From NCBI GenBank assembly GCA_002478245.1, contig DLMW01000011.1:1-14553 (forward strand): a stretch of DNA of 14,553 nt, read 5' to 3'. The translations under genes were made by a program, and so were the position numbers. The DNA is from a bacterium UBP18_UBA7526. GTDB lineage: Bacteria > UBP18 > UBA7526. Of this stretch, positions 13,034 through 14,553 are shown piece after piece. The first letter of the stretch is position 1. Every line of letters begins with the position of its first letter. The notes beneath the pieces were generated by a model. The model was given only the letters and a program-made list of their open reading frames with translations. It was not told the origin of the DNA and searched no databases.

Positions 13034-13090
13034 AGTAACCAGTAACCAGCGAACAGTAACAAGCAAAAGAGAAACTGTAAACTGGTTACT
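13034..13090 (+). repeat. Intergenic hairpin repeat, copy B (BMC-P to aldehyde dehydrogenase)
   Basis: Second copy of the repeat at 12647-12706, differing by three substitutions and a 3-base deletion over the left and loop part. Left arm 13041-13057 pairs with 13074-13090 at 14 of 17 positions around a 16-base loop. It begins 7 bases after the BMC-P stop and ends 32 bases before the aldehyde dehydrogenase start. No T tract follows. Confidence 0.8.
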
Positions 13091-13122
13091 GTAAACTTCA
13101 CTTTTTATAAAGAGAGTGAGAG

Positions 13123-14553
13123 ATGGAGATCAGTCCAGAGAAGATAAGGGAAGTGGTTAGGGAAGTTGTAGAAAGGATGGCCAAGGAAGAGGCGGAACTT
13201 CCTAGAGTAAAAGTAGGTGTAGGAGATCTAGGGGTCTTTCCCAATGCGGAGGAGGCCATTGAGGCGGCAAGGATCGCCCAGAGGGAGCTCTTTCGGGAGA
13301 GCTTGGAGAAGAGGAGTAAGTATATTGAGGCCATGAGGGAGGCTGCTATTCGGGAGGCAGAGAGCTTAGCCAGATTGGCTTGTGAAGAGACGGGCATGGG
13401 AAGGTGGGAGGATAAGGTCCAGAAGAACCTCCTATCTGCCCAAAAGACACCCGGGGTAGAGGATTTACATCCTGTAGCCTATACGGGAGACCATGGTCTA
13501 ACCTTGGTGGAGATGGCTCCCTTTGGGGTAATTGGTGCCGTGACCCCTTCCACTAATCCGGCCACGACCGTAATAAACAATGCCATCAGTATCATCGCTG
13601 CGGGGAATAGTGTGGTCTTCGCTCCCCATCCCGCAGCCAAGAGGGTATCCCTAAGATCCATTCAGATATTGAACGAGGCAGTTATAAAAGCCGGTGGTCC
13701 AGCAAACCTAATGGCCACAGTCGCCGAGCCCTCCATTGAGGAAGCCCAGACACTATTCAAGCATCCCAAGATAAAGCTCATTCTGGTCACGGGAGGGCCA
13801 GCGGTGGTAAGAGCGGCTATGGCCTGCGGGAAGAAGGTGATCGCTGCTGGCCCAGGTAATCCACCGGCAGTGGTGGATGAGACCGCAGACTTAGAGCATG
13901 CCTCTGATTCCATCATAAAGGGAGCCAGTTTTGACAATGGTGTCTTGTGCACTGCAGAGAAGGAGATCATTGCTGTGGAAGCCATCGCTAATCAACTATT
14001 GGAACTACTGCGCAAGGATCCTCGTACCCATGAGTTAAAGAAGGATGAGTTTGAGAAATTAACCAAGGCCGCCATACTGGAGCCGGGTGGTCCAGGGAAA
14101 GAACCGAAGGTAAGCCGGGAGTATATTGGAAAGGATGCTCCTTTAATCGCTTCCAAGATTGGAGTAAGGGTACCGGAGAGTGTCAGGCTTTTATTCTGTG
14201 AGGTAGAAAGAGATCACGCTTTTGTCTGGACAGAACAATTAATGCCCGTCATCCCCTTTGTTAGGGTAAGGGATGTGGATGGGGCGATAGATTTTGCGGT
14301 AGAGGTTGAAGGGGGGAATAAGCATACCGCCATCATGCATTCCTTGAACGTGGCCAATCTAACCAAGATGGCCAAGACCATCCAGGTCTCGATCTTCGTT
14401 AAGAACGCTCCCTCCTATGCTGGGTTGGGCTATGAGGGAGAGGGATATGCCACCATGAGCATCGCCACCCCTACTGGAGAGGGATTGACCAGAGCCCGCA
14501 CCTTCACCAGACCCTTAAGATGTGTATTGGTAGACTACTTTAGGATAGCTTAA
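13123..14553 (+). CDS. CoA-acylating aldehyde dehydrogenase, PduP/EutE type
   Basis: Oxidises an aldehyde with NAD+ and CoA to acyl-CoA in the BMC lumen. The 476-residue protein is complete; its stop is the last codon of the window. Catalytic cysteine is C276 in the FDNGVLCTAEKE segment. Other family features: FGVIGAVTPSTNPATTVINNAI, the nucleotide-binding VTGGPAVVRAA, AAGPGNPPAVVDETAD and YAGLGYEGEGYATMSIATPTGEG near the C terminus. Residues 1-20 (SPEKIREVVREVVERMAKE) form an amphipathic helix, followed by a Pro/Val/Gly-rich linker before the core, a good encapsulation-peptide candidate similar in pattern to that of PduL here. Acetaldehyde, propionaldehyde or lactaldehyde are all possible substrates; the sequence read by eye does not decide among them. 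Confidence 0.95.
   Translation: MEISPEKIREVVREVVERMAKEEAELPRVKVGVGDLGVFPNAEEAIEAARIAQRELFRESLEKRSKYIEAMREAAIREAESLARLACEETGMGRWEDKVQKNLLSAQKTPGVEDLHPVAYTGDHGLTLVEMAPFGVIGAVTPSTNPATTVINNAISIIAAGNSVVFAPHPAAKRVSLRSIQILNEAVIKAGGPANLMATVAEPSIEEAQTLFKHPKIKLILVTGGPAVVRAAMACGKKVIAAGPGNPPAVVDETADLEHASDSIIKGASFDNGVLCTAEKEIIAVEAIANQLLELLRKDPRTHELKKDEFEKLTKAAILEPGGPGKEPKVSREYIGKDAPLIASKIGVRVPESVRLLFCEVERDHAFVWTEQLMPVIPFVRVRDVDGAIDFAVEVEGGNKHTAIMHSLNVANLTKMAKTIQVSIFVKNAPSYAGLGYEGEGYATMSIATPTGEGLTRARTFTRPLRCVLVDYFRIA

Noticed and set aside
12647..13090. CRISPR-like array from the AGTAACCAGT repeats
   Set aside because: Units overlap or sit 4 bases apart, no uniform spacers, and copies are separated by a complete gene; no cas genes in the window.

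Overview
All genes in this 14.5-kb window lie on the + strand. The organism is a bacterium: it has bacterial microcompartment (BMC) shell genes, an acetate kinase, Shine-Dalgarno sites close to consensus and a GGDEF signalling protein. GC content looks intermediate. Arginine is mostly AGG/AGA, proteins are rich in Glu and Lys, and GTG/TTG starts are common. Two genes (the MTAP-type phosphorylase with a CxC motif and the Clp1-like polynucleotide kinase) resemble families best known from archaea and thermophiles. This fits an anaerobic, perhaps thermophilic, uncultured lineage. Atribacterota-like phyla with sugar-phosphate BMCs come to mind, but the sequence read by eye does not settle the taxonomy.

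Region 1 (1-1667): the 3' part of one ABC-transporter permease and a complete second permease, of the paired type used by BmpA/Nup-like nucleoside importers. A hairpin follows, then a good sigma-70-type promoter (1715-1744).

Region 2 (1813-7537): a tightly packed set. It holds a DHH-family phosphoesterase, an MTAP/PNP-type nucleoside phosphorylase, a xylose-isomerase-like TIM-barrel protein, a P-loop kinase-like protein, a small protein of unknown function and a Clp1-type polynucleotide-kinase-like protein. The last four are overlapping or directly abutting, so they are probably translationally coupled.

Region 3 (7589-9355): a membrane-bound diguanylate cyclase (TM - extracytoplasmic domain - TM - HAMP - GAF - GGEEF) directly upstream of the shell genes.

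Region 4 (9411-14553): a BMC operon comprising BMC-H shell protein, triosephosphate isomerase, PduL phosphotransacylase, acetate kinase, BMC-P (EutN/CcmL-type) vertex protein and a CoA-acylating aldehyde dehydrogenase (PduP/EutE type) that ends exactly at the window edge. PduL and the aldehyde dehydrogenase both begin with an amphipathic helix resembling an encapsulation peptide.

Working model (inference): nucleosides are imported or made internally and phosphorolysed to a (deoxy)sugar-1-phosphate. This is rearranged and split by an aldolase not seen here. The aldehyde is oxidised inside the compartment to acyl-CoA, then acyl-phosphate, then acid plus ATP. The triose phosphate is handled by TPI. 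TPI beside an MTAP-type phosphorylase makes a 5'-deoxyadenosine/methylthioadenosine salvage BMC (DHAP + aldehyde) a specific, testable alternative to the known deoxyribose-5-phosphate (DERA) sugar-phosphate BMCs. A family of hairpin-forming intergenic repeats brackets the BMC-P gene and recurs elsewhere. No gap between genes exceeds about 190 bases.
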